NCBI GenBank assembly: GCA_024227975.1
Contig: JAAETV010000464.1
Location: 1-11,628 of the forward strand
Length of the DNA: 11,628 nucleotides
Direction of reading: 5' to 3'
Source: Actinomycetes bacterium
GTDB taxonomy: Bacteria > Actinomycetota > Acidimicrobiia > Acidimicrobiales > SZUA-35
Shown: piece by piece, positions 1 through 7,039 of the stretch
Layout: the number at the start of each line of letters is the position of its first letter
Numbering within the stretch: position 1 is the stretch's first letter
Program-made: the position numbers and the translations under genes
The notes under the pieces: model-generated
The model's database searches: none
Told to the model about the DNA's origin: nothing
The model's input: the letters and a program-made list of their open reading frames with translations, nothing else

Positions 1-2837
1 GCTTGGCCGAGAATGCGGTCGTAGATTTCGCGGGTTTCGCGGGCGCTTGGGCCGAGCACCTGCACTTTGGCGGCACCGATCGTGAGCAGGAGCTCGATCT
101 CAGCATCGACGCGGGCCGGGGAGTCGAGTTGCTCGACCAGCGCCAGACCCCGGCTGGCGTTCTCGATGGTCTCGCGAAGTGCAGACGTCTCGAGTGCTTG
201 CTCGGCCGCCAGCCTCCAGTAGCCAACTGCAGCGTCAATGTCACCGGCCTCCTGCCAGTGTTGAGCCAGTATCCCCGGGCTACTCGAGACGGTGTCGGGC
301 CGTTGCGCCTCGAGTATCTCAGCCACCCGTCGATGCGAATCACGCCGAGTCTCCCGCAGCATGGATTGGTGGGCGGTGTCTCGGATCAGTCCGTGCTTGA
401 AGCGATAGGTCGCCGAAGGCGGGGTACCCACCTGCAAGACGATGCCCGAAGCAACAAGCTGCTCGAGCTCGCGGTCGACGGCGACTCCCTCCGCCACTGC
501 CGTGATCAGCCCATAGTCGAACGTCATCCCTATCACCGCCGCCAATTGGGTCACCGCCTTGGCTGAACCGATCCGATCGAGGCGGGCCATCAGGGAATCG
601 TGCAACGTCACGGGAACCACCAGGGCCGGAAGGGGGGCGGGAAGGTGGTACCCGATGTCGTCCTCCTCGAGAATGCCGCTCTCCAGAACCGCCTGGGTGA
701 CCTCCTCCACGAAGAGAGGAATGCCATCAGCCTTCTCGACGATCTCATCTTCCACCTCGGTGGGCAGCGGCTTACCGCCGCTGACCCGCCGCGCGATGGC
801 CACGGATTCGCTCCTAGAAACCGAGCACAGCCGCAGCGAGGTGGAGTTGGCGAGCCCCTCGAACGAGGCCTCGAAACCGGAGCGGGAGACCACCAGCAGC
901 AACAGAGGTAGAGCAGGGGCACGATCGACGAGTCGTTCGAGGAACTCGAGTGTGGTGGGGTCAATCCACTGGGCGTCTTCGAAGATGCAGACGACAGGGG
1001 TTTCAGTGGCGCCGGCCTCCACCATTTGAACCGCGGCGTCGAGGAGCCGCTCGCGCCTCTGATCGGGGTCGGGTTCGTTCTCGATCAGAGCACGCCCATT
1101 CGCCCCGACCAGTGCCGCGAGGAGGTCGACAGACTGCCTTGACGTTTCGGGGCTGTCGGCCACGATTGCGGCGAGCTTGGCGGTGATCGCGTTCATGGGA
1201 TCGTCCGGCGCGATACCGGCCAGGCTCCGCACATGGGCAATGACTGGATGAAGGGCGGTATTCAAGTGGAAGGCAGAGCACTGGAACAACGCCTCAGTGC
1301 GGGGGACCGATGCAGCAGAGTCGCGAACCGCCTCCAAAAGACGGGACTTGCCAACACCCGCCTCACCACTCAAAAGGACAATCTGTCCATCACCCTGACG
1401 GGCCAAGTCCCACCTCTTCAACAGCAGAGCCAACTCCTCACCCCGGCCAACGAGAGGCGAAGATGTGGCCGGCTGTGCAGTCCTCTCGGGGGCAATCCCA
1501 TCGACCCGATGAACGCCATCACCCAGATCACGGATCCGGAAGGCGTTCTGGGTCAATGCCCGAGCGCGGTCGCTGATGACGATCCCACTTTGATCCAAGC
1601 GATCGCGCAGCCTCACGGCAAGGCTAGGGGCTTCGCCAACGACCTCGGAGCCGGCGAGGTCAGGATCTACGACCACCGGTCCCGTGGCGATACCGACGTG
1701 GAGAAGCATCTCAGTATCGGCGACCATGTCGAGAGCAGCGCGAACCGCACGCTCCGGGTCGTCTTCGTGGGCCTGCGGGTACCCGAAATGGGCAACGATT
1801 CCATCACCAACACCACCGGCGATACGGCCTCCGAACCGCTCGATTGCTTCTCCCCAAATGGTGTGACAATCACCGATGAGAGCCCTCTGATCCTCGGGAT
1901 CAAGACTGCCGGTCAGCTCTGCCGCGTCGGCGAGACCGCAGGCCAGCACCGTGAGCTGACGCCGCTCGGCGCCCGAAGGGGCAGGCGGCACCTGTGGGTC
2001 GGCGGCGGTGCGAGGCTCATCGACGGCTTCGACGGCCCGAGCGAGCATGTTGGATGATTCACCCAGCAGACTTCCTGTGCCTTCGTTGGCCAGAATGCTG
2101 GCCTCGAGCGCCTGGAGATGAGGACCAGGGTCGATTCCGATCTCCTCAGCGAGGTGCTTGCGATGCTCCTGGTATGAACGCAGCGCCTCGGCGTGGCGAC
2201 CTGTCCCCGCTAGCGCCGCCATGTGAACCGCTCGCAGCCGCTCGCGGAGGGGATGGTCAACTATCAACGCCGCGATTCGTGGTAGCCAGCCGGCACTGTC
2301 GCCCAATTCAATCGCTAGCTCGGCACGGCGCTCCTCCGCCACGAGAAGCAGCTCTGTGAGCCGTCTGATCTCTTGTTGGGCGAATTCCTCGTAGGCCATG
2401 TCGCCAAGCGGTTCGCCTCGAACCAATGCCAGTGCTTCGTCAAGCGTCGAGGCTTCCGACTCCCGGTCCGGCGTCGAGGTGGCATCGTCACGAACCAGCC
2501 GCTCGAAGCGGGCACTGTCAAGCTGCTCGTAGTCAGCTCGGATGGCGTACCCACCCGAGTCGGTGATCAGTAGATCTCTGCCGTCCACTCCGCTCGAGCC
2601 CAGAGCACGGCGAATGTTGGAGACGTAGGCGCGCAGGCTGGCACTCGGTTTGGCCGGTGGGACCCCGGCCCACAGACCATCGATGAGCCGGTCGGTCGGA
2701 ACCACGGTGTTTGCGTCCACCAGCAGCATCGCCAGGAGCTGGCGCTCCTTGCGCGTACCGATTTCGATGGGTCGACCGTCAACAGTGACCTCAAGCGGCC
2801 CGAGCAGGCCGAACCGAACACTGCCGACCACCACCAC
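1..2837 (-). CDS. SARP/BTAD-type multidomain regulator with cyclase-like and STAND ATPase domains (3' end outside window)
   Basis: A single open frame of 945 codons has no interruption and continues past the left edge. Domain order: OmpR-like winged helix (about 8-95, opening with FGLLGPLEV), BTAD helical repeats (about 97-250, ending near GIDPGPHLQALE), a class III cyclase-like domain (about 290-440), then an AAA_16/STAND ATPase from about 470 with Walker A GEAGVGKSR (about 491-499) and Walker B VVCIFEDAQW (acidic pair E620-D621). Helical-repeat sequence follows to the edge. The family members are large cytoplasmic transcription regulators that couple ATP or ligand sensing to DNA binding, often next to metabolite genes. 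The cyclase domain looks inactive: the first metal Asp is Gly301 and the catalytic Asn is Ser405, while Asp345 and Arg409 remain. An in-frame TAG lies just upstream and three consecutive GTG codons (2837, 2834, 2831) follow, so the exact start is uncertain. The target genes are unknown; the adjacent small peptide gene is an obvious candidate. Confidence 0.9.
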   Translation of the reverse strand, partial: MVVVGSVRFGLLGPLEVTVDGRPIEIGTRKERQLLAMLLVDANTVVPTDRLIDGLWAGVPPAKPSASLRAYVSNIRRALGSSGVDGRDLLITDSGGYAIRADYEQLDSARFERLVRDDATSTPDRESEASTLDEALALVRGEPLGDMAYEEFAQQEIRRLTELLLVAEERRAELAIELGDSAGWLPRIAALIVDHPLRERLRAVHMAALAGTGRHAEALRSYQEHRKHLAEEIGIDPGPHLQALEASILANEGTGSLLGESSNMLARAVEAVDEPRTAADPQVPPAPSGAERRQLTVLACGLADAAELTGSLDPEDQRALIGDCHTIWGEAIERFGGRIAGGVGDGIVAHFGYPQAHEDDPERAVRAALDMVADTEMLLHVGIATGPVVVDPDLAGSEVVGEAPSLAVRLRDRLDQSGIVISDRARALTQNAFRIRDLGDGVHRVDGIAPERTAQPATSSPLVGRGEELALLLKRWDLARQGDGQIVLLSGEAGVGKSRLLEAVRDSAASVPRTEALFQCSAFHLNTALHPVIAHVRSLAGIAPDDPMNAITAKLAAIVADSPETSRQSVDLLAALVGANGRALIENEPDPDQRRERLLDAAVQMVEAGATETPVVCIFEDAQWIDPTTLEFLERLVDRAPALPLLLLVVSRSGFEASFEGLANSTSLRLCSVSRSESVAIARRVSGGKPLPTEVEDEIVEKADGIPLFVEEVTQAVLESGILEEDDIGYHLPAPLPALVVPVTLHDSLMARLDRIGSAKAVTQLAAVIGMTFDYGLITAVAEGVAVDRELEQLVASGIVLQVGTPPSATYRFKHGLIRDTAHQSMLRETRRDSHRRVAEILEAQRPDTVSSSPGILAQHWQEAGDIDAAVGYWRLAAEQALETSALRETIENASRGLALVEQLDSPARVDAEIELLLTIGAAKVQVLGPSARETREIYDRILGQ

Positions 2838-2925
2838 CCCATGCTAGCTCGCGGGTGTTCCCGAGACTAGCTGCGCGGTAGGGACAGCGGTCAGGTCGGC
2901 TCATTGGATTCCGCGGAGGGCACCC

Positions 2926-3072
2926 TCACCAACGACATGCGGTGGCGACCACACCCGCAGTCACGGCCGACTGGTATCCGGGTCCGACGGCAAGACGGAA
3001 GGCTCGGGAATCGAATCCCTCTGAATTGCGGTAGCTGGTCTTCTTGAGTCGCATCAGTGTCATGTTCTTCAT
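2926..3072 (-). CDS. Small peptide gene, 48 aa, unrecognised; possible precursor or signal peptide
   Basis: ATG is preceded by GGGAG with a 7-nt spacer, a better ribosome binding site than most genes here, and this decides the start over in-frame codons further upstream. The product begins MKNMTLMRLKKTSYRN, is basic at the N terminus, has an acidic/aromatic middle (SEGFDSRAF), and ends in a small-residue hydrophobic tail with two Thr, one Ser and a single Cys (AVTAGVVATACRW). That leader-like/core-like layout is compatible with a RiPP precursor or a secreted signal, but I recognise no family motif, no double-glycine cleavage site and no signal peptide. It lies 88 bp upstream of the SARP-type regulator on the same strand and diverges from a C39-like peptidase gene. 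A palindrome sits just upstream of the ribosome binding site. It could also be a short regulatory leader peptide, or an uninteresting chance frame. Confidence 0.5.
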   Translation of the reverse strand: MKNMTLMRLKKTSYRNSEGFDSRAFRLAVGPGYQSAVTAGVVATACRW

Positions 3073-3090
3073 CTCATTGCTCCCTTGTGC

Positions 3091-3109
3091 ATCCCGACAA
3101 GTCGGTGAT
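3091..3109. promoter_or_regulatory. 19-bp imperfect palindrome upstream of the small peptide gene
   Basis: The sequence ATCCCGACAAGTCGGTGAT pairs with its own reverse complement at all arm positions but one, around an AA centre. It ends 19 bp before the start codon of the 48-codon gene, immediately upstream of its ribosome binding site. It could be a protein-binding operator or, if transcribed, a hairpin that affects translation initiation. Confidence 0.4.
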
Positions 3110-3134
3110 TCGTCGATGGGCACAGCGTCGTTCA

Positions 3135-3168
3135 CCAACGTTGGAGAAGAGTTGGGCCCAGGTTGGAG
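3135..3168. promoter_or_regulatory. Cluster of short palindromes and a repeated heptamer in the divergent intergenic region
   Basis: CCAACGTTGG (3135-3144) is a perfect 10-bp palindrome. GTTGGAG occurs at 3140-3146 and again at 3162-3168, 22 bp apart or about two helical turns, with a GGGCCC core between them. This lies in the 243-bp region between the divergent small peptide and C39-like peptidase genes (3073-3315), which otherwise shows no gene. It is a plausible control region; no promoter hexamers could be placed with confidence. Confidence 0.3.
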
Positions 3169-3315
3169 TCATTGCACACATCGAGAATCAGACGCAGCCT
3201 GTCACCCACCGTCATCGGCGTAGATCACTGGTGAGTCGGCCATAAACTCCCGAAACTACGGCGAAGCGCAAAATGGCCAACTTTGATTCCGTTTTGCCAG
3301 AGCCCTGGAGGAGCG

Positions 3316-3909
3316 ATGAGCGACGTGGCCATCACCGAGATACCGGTCGGTGACTTGATTTCACAAATCCCCGGTCCCGAGGACGGGTTCCCGTCGCCTG
3401 AACTGGCCGAACACTGGCGGCTCCGAGGATGCGGGATCGCCTGTGTCCGAATGGTACTTGAGTCGTTCGGCACCGACCCGGGACCGGCGTGGCCACTGAT
3501 CGACGAGGGCCTACAGGCCGGAAGCTACTGCGACCGGGGCTGGATCCACCAAGGCCTCGTCGACATGGCCCAACGCCGAGGCATCACCGGTCGAGCACAA
3601 CGAGGCACCACTGCCGACGTGGCAGCCAGCATCACCAGAGGGCACCTGGTCATCGCCTCGGTCACCGTTTGCTTCCGGGGAGGCCAGCCCCACCCATCAC
3701 GAGCAGGGACCTACCAGCCGGGAGGTCACCTGGTCCTGGTCACCGGCGCCGCCATCGACACCGGCGGCGCCCCAACCGCCCTACGGACCCATCACCCCAG
3801 CGCCACCGAGAAGAACAACTGGCCCAACCACTGGGTCGACCACGACACGTTCGCTCAGTCGTTCAGCGGGGCCTACATCCTCTTCCACCCCAACCACACG
3901 GCCCGGTAG
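3316..3909 (+). CDS. C39-like papain-fold cysteine peptidase, 197 aa
   Basis: GGAGG lies 4 nt before this ATG, so I prefer it to a start 11 codons upstream. The protein has the hallmarks of the Peptidase_C39_2 group: a nucleophile segment LRGCGIACVRMVLESFG (Cys39) with the following helix, a catalytic-His strand GGHLVLVTG (His138), and a closing segment ending FSGAYILFHP. The family usually has an Asp or Asn before Pro as third catalytic residue; here the matching segment reads THHPSA (159-163), so His occupies that place. There is no signal peptide, membrane segment or ABC transporter part, so it looks like a stand-alone cytoplasmic enzyme rather than a bacteriocin exporter. It diverges from the small peptide gene, which could be its substrate (inference). 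Alternatives are an unrelated papain-fold hydrolase or a catalytically altered homologue. Confidence 0.68.
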   Translation: MSDVAITEIPVGDLISQIPGPEDGFPSPELAEHWRLRGCGIACVRMVLESFGTDPGPAWPLIDEGLQAGSYCDRGWIHQGLVDMAQRRGITGRAQRGTTADVAASITRGHLVIASVTVCFRGGQPHPSRAGTYQPGGHLVLVTGAAIDTGGAPTALRTHHPSATEKNNWPNHWVDHDTFAQSFSGAYILFHPNHTAR

Positions 3910-3940
3910 CCGTTGCAGATGGGCGGGCCGACGCTGGCTA

Positions 3941-4291
3941 TCACACTGTCTTGGGGACTTGGGGCTCGGCCGACCCGTACAGCGCCGCCAGCGCTCCGGT
4001 CCGCCATGCCCAATACTGGTCGCCATAGGAGAAGTGCCACCACTCGTGCGGGTAGTTCACGAACCCAGCCTCTGACATCACGATGGCCAACCGGTCACGC
4101 CAGGCCCGGGGTTCGGCGCGTCGAGCTACGTCGGCCCGGACACTGAGCCTCGACGATCCATCGTTGCGTACACGCCAGTGATCGATACAGGTCATGGTCG
4201 CAGGGACCAACGGTTCGCCTACCTCCGCCGTTGGTATCAGAACCATCCGGGGGTCATTGATCAATACCTCCGCAACTCCGGCATCTGGCAC
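3941..4291 (-). pseudogene. VanX-type D-Ala-D-Ala dipeptidase (M15) with internal deletion of the catalytic centre
   Basis: The N-terminal part (VLINDPRM, then VGEPLVP) and the C-terminal part (GFVNYPHEWWHFSYGDQYW, then RTGALAALYG) match the two ends of actinobacterial M15 dipeptidases, Zn enzymes that cleave D-Ala-D-Ala. Complete family members are about 200-230 aa; only about 116 aa remain. After RADVARR the sequence jumps straight to AEPRAWRDRLA, skipping the segment that should carry the substrate-binding GYRP motif and the HxxGxAxD zinc ligands. The Glu and His of EWWH are still present. The frame is open, so the loss is a clean in-frame deletion, and the product could still be made but should not be an active dipeptidase. 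GTG at 4291 has GGAGAG 9 nt upstream; the frame itself is open back to a TTG at 4375. It converges with the C39-like gene, with 31 bp between the stops. Confidence 0.7.
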
Positions 4292-4375
4292 AACAACCCA
4301 CTCTCCGAACACGGTCCCCAGGTGTCTCATCAGTCTGTACCCAAACAAGACATTCCCGAACAGCTCCTCGAGCAA

Positions 4376-4625
4376 TCCCTAGTGCCCTGACACCTCCATC
4401 AATGAGTAGCGCCGAACACTTCCGAGCACCCGACCCGGGCCAGATCGATGCCGGCTACGAACGGATAGTGACAACAGCCCCACCGTGCGTTTCGAAGGTT
4501 CAACTACGGACAACGGCCGATCTCGTCTCAGCCGTAGCCGAGTGTGTGTGGGATCGAGCCTCGGAGACCCCCTGGCTCCAGGACGTCGACTGAGTCGAAC
4601 ACCAGGACGGACGCGCACGCACTCA
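4376..4625. other. Non-coding stretch, nothing recognised
   Basis: Short open frames occur here on both strands but none has a ribosome binding site or a recognisable protein. I see no RNA gene. The 133-bp dispersed repeat begins at its right edge. Confidence 0.5.
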
Positions 4626-4758
4626 GGCACGACCCTAGCGCTGAGAAAAGCTCCCGAACGCCGAGCGATGGTACGCCCGTCACCCCGACCGGGTTCGAAG
4701 CGCCCAGACCCCCTCCGGCCAGCCCGACCGGGCGTACGTTATGCGGGGTATGTTTCCG
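4626..4758 (+). repeat. 133-bp dispersed structured repeat, copy A
   Basis: The segment begins GGCACGACCC and ends ATGTTTCCG. It matches 10608-10740 at roughly 90% identity in the same orientation, with two compensating single-base indels, and the similarity stops sharply at both ends. Inside it, GTACGCCCG (4671-4679) and CGGGCGTAC (4729-4737) form a perfect 9-bp inverted repeat that encloses a smaller hairpin (GGGT...GCCC), so a folded RNA or single-strand structure is likely. It lies beyond the 3' end of the nucleoside hydrolase gene. It has no transposase and no terminal inverted repeats that I can see; a MITE-like or REP-like genomic repeat is my best guess. Confidence 0.8.
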
Positions 4759-4841
4759 TTCACTCCACCCGAGCCGAACCTGCCGGTACCAGAGCGCGGT
4801 GGATCGGGATTTCTGAGCAGTGTTATCGGGTGCTCGGCTTG

Positions 4842-4869
4842 GGCCGAAGTGCGGTGCGTGGCTTCGGCC
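4842..4869. repeat. 8-bp inverted repeat downstream of the nucleoside hydrolase gene
   Basis: GGCCGAAG (4842-4849) and CTTCGGCC (4862-4869) are perfect inverted copies with a 12-nt loop, about 100 bp past the minus-strand stop at 4970. There is no U-tract in either direction, so it is a weak terminator candidate. The rest of 4759-4969 shows no gene. Confidence 0.35.
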
Positions 4870-4969
4870 GAGTTGGGTGATTCTGCGTGCTGGCCTTGGG
4901 CGGCCACTGGCTTCGACGCCGCGCCGACGGGTTCGGTGATTGTCCGGGATCGGTTGGGCAGTCAGGGAC

Positions 4970-6757
4970 TTAGCCGTTGGCAACCGCGATGAGTGCGGCA
5001 GGATGGGCGGTGTCGGTGTGATCGCGTGAGGTGTTACAGGTGACGAGGTAGCTGCCCGGTGGCATCGTCATGACCGTCGAACCGGCCCCGGTCAGCACCT
5101 CCATCCTCCGCCAGTCCACGAAGGGCGGCACAGCGCTTGCCGGATGATCGAGTACGAACTCGGCGATCTCGTCCCATGTGGTGCCTTCGTGGACACCGAC
5201 GACGATCATCGCTACCTCGGTCTCGTTCGTCTCGAAGTCGAACGTGGCGGCGGCGTTGTCGGAGAACTCAAGGGGTCCGTCGTAGGCACAGGTTTGGCCG
5301 TCGAAGACGACCGTCGCTTCGACCCGCTCGACTGTTGCGGCGGCCTGCTCGGCGGACTCGGCGAGCGAGGGGCCGACGAGCTGCCAGAGCCGAGTCGAGT
5401 CGATGAAGCACACAGCGGTGACATCTGGCCCGCCGTTCAGCGGCCACACATCCTGTGCTCCGGGCGGAACGATCACTTGATCTTGGGGCAACCACCATGG
5501 AGGCGGCTCAGTAGAGCCCGAGGCCGAGTATGCGTCCCAATCCTCGCTGGTCGTACCCGGTGTGTACCTGCCAGTGAGTAACGCCAGTAGGTCGGGGCTC
5601 GTGTTCCGGATCATCACCACGGGACGCTCGGGAAGCGGATCAGGGCCTACATATTCGCACTCGGTCCCGTCCCACGTGACCGTGGCGTCCGGCCTCCACT
5701 CGGTGATCCCTGGGTCGCTTGTGCCGATGATGGCCTCGTAGAAGACCTCCTCGAATGCCTGACGATTGGCATCGACGGCAACTCGAACAGGACGACCCTG
5801 CGCGCTCTCGATCGTCGCCCCAGCGGCGATTCCACCTTCTTCCACGACCGCCAGATGTCGGTCCTCGAAGGTGGCCACCGTCGCGTCGACGGTCACGACT
5901 GCGGCGAGCTCGTCCCACTGGTAGAGGCCTCCAAAGAGCGGCGATGCATCGAGGTAGTCCGCGACGAACTCGGACACGGGCGACGCGTCTCGATGTGCGG
6001 CCACGGCTTGGTAGAGGTATGGCGTGACGGGGACCACGTTGGTGGCGTCGAGCGGAATCATCGTGATCGGCACATCCGCGTCGAACAGGATCGCCCCAGC
6101 GCGGGGATCGGCCCAGATATTGAACTCCGCCTCGGGGTTCGCGTACATCACGTTGCCGCCGGCGTCGACCGCTCCGCCCATGAGATAGACCCGTTCGACA
6201 TTATGGAGGAATGAAGGGTCGGCTTCGATCGCCTCGGCAATGTTGGTGAGTGGGCCGAGTGCAACCAGCACGACGTTGCGCTCCGAGGACGAGATCGTCT
6301 CGGTCAACAGTTGGGGAGCTTCGAGGTCGGACAGCGGACGCGGCTCGGGCAGTTCGATCCCGCCCAGGCTGTCGGCGGCGTCACGCCAGAGTGCCGGTGC
6401 CTCGTTGTTGCCGACCAACGGCGTCGTTCTCCCACAAGCAACCGGAATGTCGGGCGCTCCCACGCGTTCCAGCACCGCCGAGACGTTCTCCGCAGCGTCG
6501 GGGCAATGGGCCACGCCGGTACCCGACAACGTGAGGGCAAGGACGTCGACATCGGGGCGCTCTAGGAGGAACACGATCGCTTTGAGATCATCGAACGCTC
6601 CGTCGCTGTCGATCACCACTGCCATCGAGTCGCTCTGGTCGTCAGTGCATGCACCAACCAACGAACCAATGGCAAGTAGCCCCAAGGCGAGACACCAGGT
6701 GGTCCGCGGCAGCGGTCCGAGAATCCGCCGAACTTCGGTGTGGAACCTCGAGAACAT
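4970..6757 (-). CDS. Inosine/uridine-preferring nucleoside hydrolase-like lipoprotein with duplicated C-terminal module
   Basis: Residues 1-37 form a lipoprotein signal: basic start, hydrophobic run (LALGLLAIGSLVGA) and lipobox Cys37, so the protein should be anchored outside the membrane. Residues about 46-345 are an IU_nuc_hydro domain, a family that splits the N-glycosidic bond of nucleosides using Ca2+. The N-terminal Asp cluster (DSDGAFDD, 50-57) and GPLTNIAEA (168-176), MGGAV (193-197), EFNIWADP (211-218) and Asp282 are present; the residue before Asp282, usually an active-site His, is Trp281. Residues about 359-450 and 482-574 are two related copies of an extra module, each opening T-V-x-aromatic-D-G-x-x-C-x-Y-x-G-P and each closing on a second Cys (367/450, 490/574). 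At 595 aa it is nearly twice the usual length. ATG at 6757 has AAGG 9 nt upstream. It stands alone; the likely role is nucleoside salvage or a related sugar-bond cleavage. Confidence 0.87.
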   Translation of the reverse strand: MFSRFHTEVRRILGPLPRTTWCLALGLLAIGSLVGACTDDQSDSMAVVIDSDGAFDDLKAIVFLLERPDVDVLALTLSGTGVAHCPDAAENVSAVLERVGAPDIPVACGRTTPLVGNNEAPALWRDAADSLGGIELPEPRPLSDLEAPQLLTETISSSERNVVLVALGPLTNIAEAIEADPSFLHNVERVYLMGGAVDAGGNVMYANPEAEFNIWADPRAGAILFDADVPITMIPLDATNVVPVTPYLYQAVAAHRDASPVSEFVADYLDASPLFGGLYQWDELAAVVTVDATVATFEDRHLAVVEEGGIAAGATIESAQGRPVRVAVDANRQAFEEVFYEAIIGTSDPGITEWRPDATVTWDGTECEYVGPDPLPERPVVMIRNTSPDLLALLTGRYTPGTTSEDWDAYSASGSTEPPPWWLPQDQVIVPPGAQDVWPLNGGPDVTAVCFIDSTRLWQLVGPSLAESAEQAAATVERVEATVVFDGQTCAYDGPLEFSDNAAATFDFETNETEVAMIVVGVHEGTTWDEIAEFVLDHPASAVPPFVDWRRMEVLTGAGSTVMTMPPGSYLVTCNTSRDHTDTAHPAALIAVANG

Positions 6758-6934
6758 ACGAATCGGCCTTCACAGCTCGACATCGGACCGCCAGCGGTCG
6801 ACCTACGACCACGGCCCGACCATCGCGCCCCGCCGACAGCGAAGGTAGAGGAAAACGTCACGATGGCCGGAGGTCATTTTCCAGCCTCGGGACTCTTGCA
6901 GTCTGTGTATGCGGGGCGGTCGTCCATCGAGGGC
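6758..6934. other. Non-coding stretch upstream of the nucleoside hydrolase gene
   Basis: It separates the nucleoside hydrolase start from the oxygenase remnant. It should hold the hydrolase promoter, but I cannot place convincing hexamers. Part of it may be further eroded oxygenase sequence. Confidence 0.4.
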
Positions 6935-7018
6935 GCCTGAGTCCGCCATCGGCGCTGTGCCGGCCTTGGCATGGGCCAGCGCTCGCCGGCCGTTCGCTAC
7001 GAGAAGCTCCCGGCTCAT
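6935..7018 (-). pseudogene. N-terminal remnant of a Rieske-type ring-hydroxylating oxygenase
   Basis: ATG at 7018 starts MSRELLVANGRRALAHAKAG, which resembles from memory the N terminus of actinobacterial Rieske oxygenase alpha subunits. After about 28 residues the resemblance ends and none of the Rieske iron-sulphur ligands (C-x-H, C-x-x-H) follows before the frame closes. It begins 21 nt after the stop of the decayed esterase on the same strand, a spacing expected of an operon. If correct, an esterase-oxygenase operon once stood here. The match is short, so the assignment is tentative. Confidence 0.45.
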
Positions 7019-7039
7019 TGCTTCAACCAGTGTTGACCG

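Noticed and set aside
1233..2057. Long plus-strand open frame of 274 codons
   Set aside because: It lies antisense to the regulator, whose minus-strand frame shows clear domains over the same bases; the plus-strand product has no recognisable features.
3316..3909. Peptidase as part of a bacteriocin ABC exporter
   Set aside because: The protein ends after the peptidase fold; no membrane or ATPase domain follows.
3907..3940. TAGCC...GGCTA inverted repeat between the convergent genes as a bidirectional terminator
   Set aside because: Only five pairs around a loop of about 25 nt, with no T-run on either side.
3489..4028. Plus-strand open frame of 179 codons overlapping the peptidase gene
   Set aside because: Arg/Pro/His-rich shadow product in another frame of the C39-like gene, with no ribosome binding site.
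4685..4706. GGGTTCGAAG inside repeat copy A resembles a tRNA T-loop
   Set aside because: No T-stem, anticodon arm or acceptor stem can be drawn, and copy B has TTAGAA instead.
4729..4758. GTTATGC near the end of the repeat as an integron attC core
   Set aside because: It does not fit GTTRRRY, and no matching left core or integrase is present.
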